A stretch of DNA of 64,000 bases from Glandiceps talaboti (GCF_964340395.1 NC_135559.1:15098063-15162062); one strand, 5' to 3'. Positions 35,396-48,285 are shown, counted from the first letter of the stretch. The notes: generated by a model from the letters alone, not told the origin. Numbers and translations: made by a program.

Positions 35396-37932
35396 CCTTG
35401 ACCTGTCTTACAGTAAAACTTATATCTTTCCATACCTTGTACCATAATTTTCAGGTGCATAAAAATTCTGAGGAAAAACAGCAGATTTCACCTACTTTAC
35501 ATACAGCCTACAGCATACACTTTGATAAATTTTGTATAAAAATACACCTACAATAGGATGATGACCCTTTCAGTTCCTGGACATTTATATTTTATACATT
35601 CATCATGTATGTCTGCACTGTGTCAGCCAGAGTTCAAACTTTGAATAGAAACAAATGTGTATGGTAGTATACATAGTTTATGGGACATACTTGCTAGGCT
35701 ACTTTGCCCCAGATGTCATACACCTCTCTAACTGAATGTTTTACAACACACAAAACACACCAATATACACACTGGGAAACTATTTAACAAGACAAAATGA
35801 ACACACACAAAAGAAGTAAAGTTGAAGTACTTAGGATTTCAAGGATCAATGTTAACCACTTTTCGATACCAATCAATGCCATTTAGTACTACAACAAGAC
35901 TGACAAGAGCACTGCACTGCTATATTGTTGGGGAAAAAACACTAGTAGCACTTCCGTTCTTTAAAGAGATACAACACCTGAGGAAGTGGTAACACTATCA
36001 TTGACATCTGGCATTCCATTCCCTTTTCCTTCTGTTGATGTGCAACTGCTGGATATCTAGTTTCTGTACTGTATACAGTTCATATACATTTCTACATCTA
36101 ACACATCTTACATATATATACATCACATCTCAATGTTCTCCATGCAATTTTTTTCATGAGCGCGCTTTCATATCTTATGTGGTCAATGATTTTGTTAAGA
36201 CTAAGAGTGCTAAATAAGTCAAATCAAACCAAGTTCCCCAGGCATGTTATTGGGGTTCCCCACCAACATTCAACATTATGGTACACAGTATGGAAAGCTT
36301 TCAAAATTCACCAGGGTTCCTTCTTCTGTTAATTGGGGGAGGGGGACTCCCAAACCATCGTAAAAACATGGGTAATTGTCGGTTGGTGATCACTAACACT
36401 AACAAAACGTCTGGGTTCATCATGTTGCCGTTTTAATATCCTTTTTTGCATAAATTGAGGTAGTTTGAAATGCGATGTTGAATATTGAGATGGTCCCTAA
36501 AAATTACACACAGGTTTCACATCCTTGTTACTTTGTGGAGAAGACTATTACAATCATGTGATATTACATCTTTCCCTAAAAGTGGTTTCATGTTTCCAAG
36601 TAGACTAAATATTACCCATGCACAGTTTTTCTTGAGTCAGTCATTCTAAGTAAGAAAGACATTGCAGGTTTTGTCATTTCTAAGTATTAGACACAGATAA
36701 GGCCTGCTATCACAAGTATTCTCTTTGCATGAAAAAAAACATACGTAGAATAATTTTTATCATATTTTGCGCAAGCATTGTTTCTGCAATGCAGGAATAT
36801 TTTGATGTTTTATGACAACCTAGTTATCATAAACTGAGTGAGTTCCTACTTTGTATATATGTGTATACATTTTTCTAGGTTTTGAAATAATCTCGCATAT
36901 TCATATTTAAGTTAATTACTGGTGCAAAGTAGGGGGAGAAGTGCATACATTAAGGATAGAACAACAGCTCTTAGCATGTGTGGCCTCCTTAGCCAGTTTA
37001 CATGAACAACACGGATGTATTCCTTTCAAGAAATAGATGCGTTCGATCAGGAATGGGCCAACACTCTCGTTCAAAACATAATATTTTCATTTGTGAACCG
37101 TTTTGGAAATCATTCCTACTATTACAACATTCCTTTCACTAAATTTCGCATCATTTCTTTTATAACATCTCGGCAGAAGTAGGCAGAGAATTGACAAGAG
37201 AAGGCGGGTTCTTGCTCCAGCTACCGGCTTCTAATAAAACCCCTGTTGGAGTCTACATGTATGTGTGAGTCTACTGGGATGATCTGAAGTAATAAATTCA
37301 ATTCTTTCAAATTTCATATTTCATATTTCAATGCATTTCTAACATTTTGAAGATCCCAAACAAAGGAAACATGCAGTGATAATCAGAATACTAAAAAAAA
37401 AAAAAAGAACTACCTGACACGCATACAAAATATTCCATATTAGAAAATGTATATTAACACAGCTTAATTTGAAAGTACAGAACAGACTGTTAGGTTGCAA
37501 GTCATAATCATCTAAATTGAGTTATATTCATGGAGCAAGGCTGTTCAACCAAACAGACAATCTGCCTCAGTTCACACACTGGAAATTGCTTCATTTTTCC
37601 TGAAATGCCAAATTTAATTTATCATTTGAAGACGATTGAACTGTTACAGGCACCATTGTCATTTATGTTTGGTTGGGGGAGGTTAGACATGTATGACTTC
37701 AATTCATTTTCTCGGAGAGAAATGAAATGTAATAATGTCCTAGAAAAATACAATTATACATGTATATTAGATAAAATATCACTGGCCTACTCCTTGACAA
37801 CATAACTATGCTGGTTTAGGGCCATCACTTCCTTGAGTATATAACTATGCAGGTTTAGGGCAAAATGGAAAAATATCATAATTCAATGTACAGATTGAAA
37901 TAAGACAACATAAAGTCCTGATTTATTACCAT
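35396..37932. other. unique noncoding stretch
   Basis: A short direct duplication (ACTATGCTGGTTTAGGGC / ACTATGCAGGTTTAGGGC) at 37806-37861. No gene recognised; the 91-codon plus-strand frame at 37530-37805 has no visible domain. Confidence 0.45.
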
Positions 37933-37943
37933 GTTGCTGTTGC

Positions 37944-37977
<34 letters not shown>

Positions 37978-37979
37978 GC
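37933..37979. repeat. (TTG)n microsatellite
   Basis: GTTGCTGTTGCTG then pure TTG. Confidence 0.96.
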
Positions 37980-38194
37980 ATTCTCAGTGTTGTGCTGTTC
38001 AATAAAGCATTAATTAAGCTTCAATGTTATACATGTTCGAACAAAAAAATATACGACTTATTTTCTGATATTTTATATTGCAACAAGTGTTTATTTAATG
38101 CTACTGGTTCAAAATATGAATAAATTGTGATTTTCTTCCTGAATATTTCATAACCTATTCTTGCAGACAAATATATATATATATCATTTGACAT

Positions 38195-38370
38195 GCATGT
38201 TATTCCTTAAGATTTTTCTTCATTCAGGCAGAAAATACTCCTGACCTAAGGGTCCGTCACAAATAATCATTGACTTCATCGTTGACTCACACACAAGGTC
38301 AGGCATGTATGTCGCTCAGATTTTTTTCAGCTGAATAAAAAGCAATATTCGTAATAGAAAATAATAATTT
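38195..38370 (+). mobile_element. family A tail fragment
   Basis: TTTTTCTTCATTCAGGCAGA, AAATACTCCTGACCTAAGGG and CAGCTGAATAAAAAGCAATA with no head portion. Confidence 0.6.
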
Positions 38371-38902
38371 AGTTCTTCCAATATTTGCCTCCTGAGCATC
38401 AAGGTAAGGTATGAATCTTACTAAACTCATACTGAAAAAAGGAACTCCCCTGCATTAGCATACATGTATGTACCATGTGTTAATAGGAATGGCTTCTTTC
38501 TAATTCAAATATTGCAACACATAAGACCGAGCTACGCTAATGACAGCGTGATTTTTTCTAAATTAACACTACTGCAGAAAGAAATAACTTCCCCCCCCCC
38601 CCCCCCACATAATGTGGGATTCTGTTCAATGTGTATACCAATACATAAACAGAATGCCAAGTACTTAGCATGGATTCCAGACTCCATAAATTATTTGAAA
38701 AGACTCAAAACTGACTAAGAGGTCAAAAATATTACATTCAAGGGTCCCTTTTATCTGCCGCTAATGCCACATTTTCATTTGATCTAAGCCAATTTTCTAT
38801 CCTACTAAGATTATCTTCTTAGCTTCTACACTGAAGGTCACTTATTCAGACATAGAGCCATATATTCACACTCTTAGAGTCAGTAAGTACAGTTTATTAT
38901 CA
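38371..38902. other. noncoding stretch
   Basis: Contains a run of 16 C at 38591-38606. Nothing else. Confidence 0.5.
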
Positions 38903-39944
38903 CGTCTTGAGTCAGTGTACACACATGCTGCTGTCTTGCCATACGTCTTGAGTCAGTGTACACACACGCTGCTGTCTTGCCATACGTCTTGAGTCAGTGT
39001 ACACACACTGCTGTCTTGCCATACATCTTGAGTCGGTGTACACACACGCTGCTGTCTTGCCGTACATCTTGAGCCAGTGTACACACATGCTGCTGTCTTG
39101 CCATACGTCTTTAGTCAGTGTACACACCCGCTGCTGTCTTGCCATATGTCTTGAGCCAGTGTACACACACGCTGCTGTCTTGCCATACGTCTTGAGTCAG
39201 TGTACACACATGCTGCTGTCTTGCCATACATGTACGTCTTGAGTCAGTATACACACACGCTGCTGTCTTGCCATACGTCTTGAGTCAGTGTACACACACG
39301 CTACTGTCTTGCCATACGTCTTGAGTCAGTGTACACACACTGCTGTCTTGCCATACGTCTTGAGTCAGTGTACACACACGCTGCTGTCTTGCCATACGTC
39401 TTGAGTCAGTGTACACACACGCTACTGTCTTGCCATACGTCTTGAGTCAGTGTACACACACGTTGCTGTCTTGCCATACGTCTTGAGTCAGTGTACACAC
39501 ATGCTGCTGTCTTGCCATACATGTACGTCTTGAGTCAGTATACACACACGCTGCTGTCTTGCCATACGTCTTGAGTCAGTGTACACACACGCTGCTGTCT
39601 TGCCATATGTCTTGAGTCAGTGTACACACACGCTGCTGTCTTGCCATACGTCTTGAGTCAGTGTACACACATGCTGCTGTCTTGCCATACGTCTTGAGTC
39701 AGTGTACACACACGCTGCTGTCTTACCATACGTCTTGAGTTAGTGTACACACACGCTGCTGTCTTGCCATACGTCTTGAGTTAGTGTACACACACGCTGC
39801 TGTCTTGCCATACGTCTTGAGTTAGTGTACACACACGCTGCTGTCTTGCCATACGTCTTGAGTCAGTGTACACACATGCTACTGTCTTGCCATGTGTCTG
39901 TAAACACACGCTGCTGTCTTGCCATACGTCTTGAGTCAGTGTAC
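38903..39944. repeat. minisatellite, 41-bp unit, about 25 copies
   Basis: CGTCTTGAGTCAGTGTACAC plus ACACGCTGCTGTCTTGCCATA, very uniform. Variants (ACATGTACGTCTT insertion, CTACTG, GAGTTAGTG) recur at a distance, e.g. the blocks near 39190-39330 and 39480-39580, which shows segmental expansion. Unequal repeat frames give short VCTLTQDVWQDSS peptides; these are artefacts. Confidence 0.96.

Positions 39945-39987
<43 letters not shown>
39943..39987. repeat. (CAGA)n microsatellite at the array edge
   Basis: About 11 units directly abutting the minisatellite. Confidence 0.96.
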
Positions 39988-39989
<2 letters not shown>

Positions 39990-40278
39990 ATATAGGGTGG
40001 GTTGTACTAACAAAAGTGCATTTACACATACATGTACAGCTGAGGCAGATATCGAATATGGGGGTGAGTTGTACTATCAACAGTACATTTACAATCAATC
40101 CTGCGATCCAAATTGATTTGTACACAATAGCAAAATATCAGACATTTCTTGTAAAGGAAAGGTTTGTGTGAGGGTCATGTGCATAGAGCTACCGTACGGT
40201 ATATTCACTCCTGTAATTAAAACCAATTTACCATGACACTTGTAATGCTACACAGATTTCGTTTGGCTTCATCCAACT

Positions 40279-40707
40279 ATGCTACTGTACCATGCTATGC
40301 AGGCTATGGTGACCTCTACGATTCCTAGTCAACATAGTCATCCATCACCCCAAAGTCAAACACAAGTTTTGTCATTACTACACAGTAGTACACTCCCACG
40401 GATATTAAATAACCTTAATCCTAATCTAAAATATCTCCAACACATATTTGCTGAAAAATTGTTGGTTGTTTCTCCAAACATACGTTTTGGGCATGAATTA
40501 ACCGTCAGTTCTGAAGGAGTGATCAGGTGCATTTTTCCCACACTGATACGACTAGTTTTTGTAACATGTAGTGTGCCATACCCCTACTTCAGGTGCAAGT
40601 GGTCGCCTTTTATGAGGTTGCCATGGAAACTATTATTCTTAGCAACCTCAAGAGGAGGTGGAAGGATACTAGACAGGAAGCTGGGGGTGTCAGGTGTCAA
40701 TGTATAG
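40279..40707 (+). CDS. unrecognised ORF, 142 codons, doubtful
   Basis: One of the two longest frames in the window that is not made of tandem repeats. Product opens MLLYHAMQAMVTSTIPSQHS, is Ser/Gln-rich at the start and hydrophobic/basic later (RLPWKLLFLATSRGGGRIL). I see no known domain, signal peptide or splice structure, and no relation to the FNDC3 gene. In AT-rich DNA of this size one such frame by chance is plausible. Confidence 0.12.
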   Translation: MLLYHAMQAMVTSTIPSQHSHPSPQSQTQVLSLLHSSTLPRILNNLNPNLKYLQHIFAEKLLVVSPNIRFGHELTVSSEGVIRCIFPTLIRLVFVTCSVPYPYFRCKWSPFMRLPWKLLFLATSRGGGRILDRKLGVSGVNV

Positions 40708-40960
40708 GAGAGACCTTACCAGGTTGACTATTTCACTAAAATGGATAGATTTTTATGATAAATCTAGCACACTCTCAAACCTCTAAATACTCAAATGCTT
40801 TCAAAAGCCCTAATATGAGTAATAATGATTTTGCTCACCTATTGCATATGCTACCATCAAAAGCTCATTTACAGGGGAAGCATGCCTTGTGAATTCACAT
40901 TGTTTAACAAAAAACTTATAAAGTGTTATGTGGGATAAATAAAATACATAGGTTTCAATT

Positions 40961-41194
40961 ACTTTCACTTATCAGTATGGAGTTGGCGTTTATCTGAACT
41001 TGAGTGGAAGTGACGTATGGGCCTTACTGGAGAAGTTCCACTAAACATAGTGTTGACTGTTTCTATTGTTATTATAATTATAGAACAATGCAAGCTGTCA
41101 ACAATACGTTTAACAGCAGTTCCATACCAATGACTGGACATAACTTTCATTTAAGTTTGATCGGATGTAAACTCTGTACTGATCAGTGAAAGTG
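40961..41194. mobile_element. foldback element, family E copy 1
   Basis: The left arm ACTTTCACTTATCAGTATGG, TTATCTGAACTTGAGTGGAA pairs with right arm TTCATTTAAGTTTGATCGGA, CTGTACTGATCAGTGAAAGT. Arms of about 80 bp around a 70-bp AT-rich centre. The two strands give similar 61-codon frames, which reflects the palindrome and not a gene. Confidence 0.8.
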
Positions 41195-41935
41195 AACAAA
41201 ACCTACACATTTAATCTAATTTAGCAGCCATGATTAGTTTTATTATTACATATGCAAATTTACACAGTATCCTTTCGCATTAGCTACACAACAGTAAAGC
41301 TCACAAATCGTTTTCTAACTGCGCTACCATCATCAGGCCAGTATTGTGATAGCATAAGGTAAAGCGCTGTCTGTACAACAGAATGATATCTAACTGCTTA
41401 GTAGTTTTTTTTGGCCAGTGGCAGTTATTTTCTGTGTAAAAGTTTTGAACCAGATGGCAGCTGCTATTAAAATTTAAATATCTGGATTTAAGCTGTTTTA
41501 TGAAGAATGGTGTATTGTGATACAGGCTAGTCTGGACGTCAACGTGATATCGAATTATTTGAAAGAAAGATCATAAGATATTAAGAAGGATAAATGGCAC
41601 CAGACTAGACACAGACTAGAGCAGTAATAGAAACACTGCGTCTCACCACATCAAAGTTTACACTCGGTTTTGCCCCAGATCAGAGCTGACATTAATATCT
41701 TCTATCTTCGTATTGCAGTAGCAGTGTCTCTTTGTGTCTGGTTTCATACTAGATAGTTACCATATGGTACATTATCCACATTATAAGGACACAGGGAGGT
41801 AACCGTTAAGAATGCCAACCCAGCTACCCTAGTACTGCTACTGTGCTACTGTATATATAACGTATACCACCAACTCTATTCTACCACAACAATGTCTAGC
41901 ACATATCTCTATAATGTCTCATCAGTCAGAGTACC
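41195..41935. other. unique noncoding stretch
   Basis: Nothing recognised. Confidence 0.5.
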
Positions 41936-42340
41936 ATCCCCGAATTGATACAAACATTTAAACCATCAAATGTGCTTTGTGAAATACTGTTGCAGTTGAT
42001 GCATACTGCAAGTGTAAAATGGATATTAATATTGCTGTAATTGTCACATGCTGCAATTGTAAACAGAAAGTATCCTTTGTAGGTATCATTACAAATTTGA
42101 TATATGATGTCAGAGTACATGTACATCATCAAATGAGGTTTGTGAAATATTATCGCGTTTGATGCATGCTACAAGTATAAATCTCTAAAATATCATTTAC
42201 ACATTTATAATGTGTCGTCCCGATTGATACATGCTGTAAGATTAAACTATAAATGAGGCTTTTTGTGAAATTCTGTCACAAATGATGCATACAGCAACAG
42301 TGCAAGTGCAAACCATTAAATATGTCAGAATTGATGCACA
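41936..42340. repeat. degenerate repeat with GATGCATACTGCAAGTGTAAA-type blocks
   Basis: Variants of TTGATGCATACTGCAAGTGT occur about five times, with AAATG.GGTTTGTGAAAT..TGT between them, at about 90-140 bp spacing. Confidence 0.5.
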
Positions 42341-42359
42341 TTGCATGAGTATACTGATT

Positions 42360-42510
42360 CTATTGTTAATGTAAGTGTGTAACAATACAAGCAGTCAACA
42401 ATATGTTTAACAGAAAGTCCTATACGTGTACATCACCTCTGCCTAAGTTCTAAGTTGTGGCCAATGCTAGTTTTGTACTAGTAATAAGTGAAAGTGAATG
42501 ATACCAATCC
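42360..42510. mobile_element. family E element, partial (centre and right arm)
   Basis: AACAATACAAGCAGTCAACA, ATATGTTTAACAGAAAGTCC and TAATAAGTGAAAGTGAATG match 41084-41195. Confidence 0.6.
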
Positions 42511-42533
42511 ATTTTAGAGTTCAATATCGAAGC

Positions 42534-42535
<2 letters not shown>

Positions 42536-42566
<31 letters not shown>

Positions 42567-42817
42567 TGTGTGTGTGTGTGTCTGTGTGTGTGTCTGTGTG
42601 TGTGTATGTGAGTGTGTGTGTGTGTGTGTATGTGTGTTTGTGTTTGTGTGTGTGTGTGTGTGCATGTGTGGGTGTGTGTGAGTGTGTGTGTGTGCGTGCG
42701 CACGTGCGTGTGAGCGTGCATGCGTGTGTGCGTGCATGCGTGCATGCATGTGTGCGTGCGTGCGTGTGTATGTGTGTGTGTATGTGTGTGTATGTGTGTG
42801 TGTATGTGTGTGTGTGT

Positions 42818-42885
<68 letters not shown>

Positions 42886-42902
42886 GTGTGTGTGTGTGTG
42901 CA
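42536..42902. repeat. compound (GT)n microsatellite
   Basis: About 365 bp of GT with CTGT, GTAT and GCGTGCAT interruptions. The VCVC/THTH frames are artefacts. Confidence 0.97.
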
Positions 42903-43248
42903 AATTAAGTAGGCATCCTTTCCCTTTAATCTCATATGCCTATTACTTGGTTTCCTAAAGTTAAACAAAAACACTGGTAAATATCATCTACATGTACTAC
43001 TTTGTGGAGCAGATTTTACTGTGAAGTGCTTTCTTTCAGTGCGCTAAGTAGATTTTAATAAAGCAGAACACAGGTACAGTGTGGTTCAAATGAATTTCAT
43101 CATAGCTAGCTTTGTAAAATTCAGCATTTGGTGTGTGATCTATTTAAAAGTATAAATGCCCATCATTTCACTTCCTGACATTCTGTGATTTTGACAAGCA
43201 GACTTACAAGGACTGATAACACTACATTATCAGTTCTACAAGTACCAT

Positions 43249-43610
43249 TATACCATGCACTAGCCAAGTTGAACAAAAATATGGAATATATGCTCTGGTC
43301 GTTCTACATCACGACAACGCGTGTCTATGTCACGACAATGCATGTATACGTCACTAGCTCTGCTGTGTTCAAAATATGAATCAAAATGTTCAAAATTACC
43401 CTTACTTTCCTAGATTTTTCTTTGATATTACTGGCGCTGGTATAATCATATTATTCTCCAATATTTTTTTTTAGTCAGCTGGAAAATACTCATGACCCAA
43501 GGGTTTGTCACTACTTGTCTAGTGACTTGGAGTGACAAGGGCCCCTTTAATAGGTCACTCGTATTTTCCTTGGCTGAATGAAGAAAAATATTGAGGAATA
43601 ACATCTAAGT
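43249..43610 (+). mobile_element. family A hairpin-tail repeat, near full length
   Basis: TATACCATGCACTAGCCAAG head; CGTTCTACATCACGACAACG and CGTGTCTATGTCACGACAAT form a direct repeat; GATATTACTGGCGCTGGTAT; tail hairpin 43453-43595 (AGCTGGAAAATACTCATGAC ... CTCGTATTTTCCTTGGCTGA). Confidence 0.9.
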
Positions 43611-45038
43611 ACATGTATACCTCTGAGCTGTCTGATAACTTATCATTTGTATCATATAAAATATTACATATGAAAATTTGGGTCATTAGAGAGGCAGAGT
43701 CTGTAATCTTATGGTTCCTACTTTTATGCTCGTTACTTTATTTCTCAGATGGAAATATTTCTGAATTATTAATTATGATTTCCGCTACTAAAACATGTTG
43801 AACCAAAATTTTAGTAGTATTGCTAAACTCATAATCTATATTTCAGGTAAATAACTCGGCCTACTATGTATTTCAGTTGTATACAGTTCAATAACATACA
43901 CTTGTCATTATGACATGCATATTCACTAGGTAAACTATCGACTCTCTGAGTTCAAAACTATCACTATTACTGATTATGATTCCACAGCAAGGCATCAAAG
44001 ATTATGGTTGTCTGATGTCATCTTGTCTAGCAACTGGTATAGTTTTTATCAGAAATCCACATACAACTTTATGATTGTCATTTGTTAACATAATATAAAC
44101 ATCACAATTCCCTGTATCATTGTCCATGCTAAACACCTATATCATCCTGCACCAAAGTCAATGCAAACTTCATCCCGCTCCACACAAGGTTCGAAGTAAA
44201 GAAAATACACCAAGGCAAATTCTTGGTATCTGCAACAGTATTTCAATTTATGCCAGAGAGTCAAAAAAGAACAAGAAGGTTGCCCTATTCTCACATGTGC
44301 CTATAATAATGCAAGTGAAGAGTGTGTAGTGGAAGTAATGGTGTTGACTGAGAAATCAAATGATCATTCATTTTATGACAAGCCTACACTAGGTTGTAAA
44401 ATTTTGCAGTATCAAGAATAAAATAGCACCAAGGTAGATTTTCTTATATACACCCACATTCACATTCAAAACCAGATCACAATTGTCGGTTGCCGGGGGC
44501 AACATCATGATATTACGTGTACATGTATGTGGATGTGTATATTTCATATACTGACTTAAAATCCAATTTTTTAATCCCAAAATCTCACATTACTGCTACA
44601 TATATCTTATGAGTGAAGAAAACCCTAAGGATCACAGATGATCATTTGTTTCTTCAGGACTAACTTTTTTCCATAGCTGTGTAAACCATTCTTGCAAGCC
44701 TAGCATATTTTTCAAACAACTGTCTTATCTCATTAAATTAATAACCCTATTTGGATATGACACAAATTGTTTTTTTAGTGATAGAGTTCAATTGTAACAT
44801 TTCAACATCATCAACACTATGTACTTGTACATGCACCTGTTCACTTGTTCTATATGTAAACTGCCTACCAAATGTCATGTGCATCATGAAATTGATGATA
44901 AAGCCCATATGGCAAGTAGATAACAATTAGTTTGTTAATTTCTGTCGCCATGACGGCATACTTGAGGTCCCAAAACACAAGGGTATTTAAAGTAGAATTA
45001 GCTATAGCCGATACCTATATACTGCATATTACACATGT
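43611..45038. other. unique noncoding stretch
   Basis: No gene or repeat family recognised. Confidence 0.5.
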
Positions 45039-45366
45039 ACCATACACAAGTAAGGTTTAACAAAAAAATATGGAATAGATACTCTGGTCGTTCTATGTCA
45101 CGACAACATGTGTCTACATCATTGGTTCTGTTGTGTTTGAGTCAAAACACTCAAAATTGCTATAAATATTCTCCAATTTTTAAAAAACATTACTGGCGAT
45201 GGTACAATTATATATTATTCCCCAATATTTTTCTTCATTCAGCCGAAAAATACAAGTGACCTAAGAGTCGCCACTACTCGTCTAGCGATTCATAGTGACA
45301 AGGGCCCTTAGGTCACTCATATTTTCTTTGACTGAACAAAGAAAAAATATTGGAGAATAATATCAG
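45039..45366 (+). mobile_element. family A hairpin-tail repeat, near full length
   Basis: TACCATACACAAGTAAGGTT, GGTCGTTCTATGTCACGACA, CATCATTGGTTCTGTTGTGT, ATTACTGGCGATGGTACAAT and the tail hairpin ending AAAAATATTGGAGAATAATA. Confidence 0.88.
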
Positions 45367-45711
45367 AAATTCAGAAAGAAGAAAATGTGGGTGTTAGTCA
45401 CAGGCACATGTATATCAACTATACGATACATGTATGTCCAATAAAATATCCAAAACACCTCACGGGTACGACAATTGTCTGTCAGCTTTTTTCATATCTT
45501 TTTGAACAATATTGTATGACAGCTATATTTAAAATTTAAAAAACAAGTGACATTTTTCATCCACCTTCCTGCATTTCATTTCCCACCTGCTGTTGCATTA
45601 TTAGTATGTCCCATTACTGATCATATATTTGCTAATGTTTTATGAACGCTGAAAGAGATACCGACAAGCATATATAGTAAATTCTCAGTTTCTAATATCT
45701 AGATAGTAGCT
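45367..45711. other. unique noncoding stretch
   Basis: Nothing recognised. Confidence 0.5.
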
Positions 45712-46025
45712 CCCCCCCCCCCCCCCCCAAGTATTTTTCTCCATTCAGGAAAAGATGATATGAGTGATGTAAGGGGCCTTGTCATATTGACTTTTGAAGT
45801 TGTGAATGAACTCTTACAAATGACGTACAGGTTTTTGTCACTCCAAGTACTTCATTCATAATTTCTGGCCAGAAAAGATGAATGAAGTCAGTGTAAAAAA
45901 ATATGAGTGATGTAACGGTTTTTGTCACTCCCTCTTCACTTGTATAATCTGGCCAGAAAATATGAATGACGTATAGGAGTTTTTGTCACTCCAAGTACTT
46001 CACTCATAATTTCTGGCCATTTGGG
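45712..46025. repeat. C17 run plus about 3 tandem copies of a family A tail-like unit (about 85 bp)
   Basis: C run at 45712-45728, then a tail start (GTATTTTTCTCCATTCAGG). Then GTTTTTGTCACTCCAAGTAC, TTCATTCATAATTTCTGGCC and AGAAAA..ATGAATGA repeat three times. It looks like the hairpin tail of family A amplified locally. Confidence 0.65.
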
Positions 46026-46249
46026 GTTCACTGACTGGATGAACAACTTTTTGTGCTGATTCAAGAGTGTAGACAAACAAAATGAGACACATTTACCTGA
46101 TCCTAAAAATGTAACAGCCGTTGAACAGTCAAAAACTAACAATCCTTCATTTGCATTGTATCAAATTCAGCTGTCAAGTTCTGTCTAAATAAATTATATA
46201 CATCTATATCATGTGTCTGATATTGATCAAGATCTCTCATTATGAAAGA

Positions 46250-47010
46250 GAATACCTAGCCCTGTGTCAGCCTCATGTTAACATTGGACTGGGGTAGGAA
46301 CACATTTAAGCGAGGTTTTAGTAATAGCCTGCAGTATTAACACTATAATGGCCTGATGCTAGTCCAGAGCTAGCACAGTGTAAGAGATATTCTTCAGCTA
46401 TATGTATACACAGTTCAAGAATCTCTTTCCATTTGCTAGCCCAGTGTCACTGTCACAGTGCCAGCCTGATATTAACATTGGACTGGGACAAGAATTCACC
46501 GCTTTTAGTAATTAACACATGCAGGTGAGGTTTTAGTAATAGGTTATAGCCGAGTGCTAGCACTAGCCTGATGCTAGTCCAGAGCTAGCCCAGTCTGAAA
46601 GCTACTATTAAGATATACACAGTTCAAGAATCTATTTCCATTTTTTAGGCCTGTTTCAGCCTGATGACGATGTTACATATAACATTGGACTGGGACAAGA
46701 ATTCACCCATTTTAGTTTGTTAACACATGCAGGTGAGCTTTTAGTAATAGGTTATAGCTACGTGCTAGCACTAGCCTGATGCTAGTCCAGAGCTAGCCCA
46801 GTCTGAAAGCTACACACAGTTCAAGAATCCCTTTCTATTTACTAGCCCAATGTCAGCCTGATGTAAATACCAAGCTAGTTGGGTGTTAACATCAGACTTG
46901 AGCAGGAATGCACCCGTCAAGTTTCTTATCACACTTGCTGGTGAAGTTAAGTGCCAGCTACATGTAAGTGTTAGCACTGAGCTAGCCCAGTGCTACATGC
47001 TAGTTAGAAA
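46250..47010. repeat. family F repeat, tandem, about 190-bp unit, 4 copies
   Basis: Each unit carries CCTGATGTTAACATTGGACT (or variant), GGACAAGAATTCACC, GGTGAGGTTTTAGTAATAGG, TAGCACTAGCCTGATGCTAG, TCCAGAGCTAGCCCAGT and ACAGTTCAAGAATC. The richest family F site in the window. Confidence 0.8.
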
Positions 47011-47369
47011 CTAGCTAAATCTGAATGTAATGTTTGAGCTATGAGTATTTATATGTATCAATTTCTTCTCAGCCAAATCTTATTTTATCAAATATACAAT
47101 ACTGTCCAAATTGTATACTACATCTTGTACATGTGCAGTGTTCTCCACAGGGTCAAACAAAAAGCATGAAAGGCAGAGAACAAAAGGTACAACTGATCTA
47201 CATAACAATACATTCAATTGATATGCAAATTCATTGTGATGCTTGGATTAAATTGCCGGGGAGAACTCCGATATGGGTATTCCAAACATACATTCTATAA
47301 CGGAATTCACCCAGGGACAAGGAAGCAATGTCACAGGAAAAGATTATAATATTGTTTTAACCAATGGAC
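47011..47369. other. unique noncoding stretch
   Basis: Nothing recognised. Confidence 0.5.
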
Positions 47370-47600
47370 TCTTACCATTGTGGGTCATAGTTCAAGCCCT
47401 GGTCAAGGTTTGATTAAATTTGCCATACTGTAAATATGAAGAGTGTCATTCACTTTCATTCTCACAAACAATGTACATTTTCCCTGGACTCTCTGGTTTC
47501 CTCCTACATTAACGCTGAACCCATGAGGGTCGGCCCTCACTGGACTTCTTGGGAGACGAATTTATAAAAACTCAAAGAACTAACCAGTGTAGAATATTAT
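47370..47600 (+). mobile_element. SINE-like sequence
   Basis: A B-box-like TAGTTCAAGCCCTGG at about 47389 is followed downstream by TCTCTGGTTTCCTCCTACAT, TAACGCTGAACCCATGAGGG and ACTGGACTTCTTGGGAGAC. A tRNA-like promoter with a conserved body is typical of invertebrate SINEs. The A box is not clear and no poly-A tail or target duplication is obvious. Confidence 0.45.
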
Positions 47601-47859
47601 TATCATGTAATTACATTGCAGTTGTCATACATGTAGACTATCATTTTCACTAAGATTACAACATGGAACCACTGTAAAGAGTACAAATTATTATTACATT
47701 ATAACCTCTCATTTTGTACATTGCCTACTCATGAGTATTATGCTCAAGATTTTTGTTTTAATATTAAGGAAGGATGAATTCGATGAATGTACATGGAAAT
47801 ATCCCATAATGTACAATGCAAACCATGTCATCTAGAACAGTGTCTGGGTCAACAGAAAT

Positions 47860-48285
47860 CTTACCAACATGGTGACATTCCACTGTCTGGTGTGACAACA
47901 ATGTTACTAGCGTTGCTATATTTTGCTGTTGGCTCAACAACTAACAACATTGCTAGATTTCACTGTTGGCTCAACAACTAACAATGCTACATTTCATGGT
48001 TTTGCTCAACAAAAAGTCTTACTAACATTGCAACAAAAAGATTTACTAACATTGTGACAAAAAGATTTACTAACATTGCGACAAAAAGTCTTACTAACAT
48101 TGGTACACAAAGAGTTACTACTACCATTGGTACATTTCACTATCTCACTCAACAAAAAGACTTTAACACAGCTACATGTATATTTCACCTTCTGGCTCAA
48201 CATAAATCTTAACTCACATTCCATCGTCTGACTTAACAAAAACATTTCAACAATTGCATTATCTCAATGGATCAGGGCCTATTCA
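47860..48285 (-). repeat. minisatellite array, left (inverted) arm
   Basis: Degenerate CATTTCACTGTCTGGCTCAA plus CAAAAAGTCTTACTAACATT units of about 45 bp, with a 23-bp sub-array at 48010-48115. Its units are the reverse complement of those at 48300-49640. Confidence 0.75.

Noticed and set aside
40965-41189. Similar 61-codon ORFs on both strands
   Set aside because: Mirror images caused by a foldback element, not a gene pair.
42450-42974. 174-codon His/Thr ORF and its antisense partners
   Set aside because: GT microsatellite translation.
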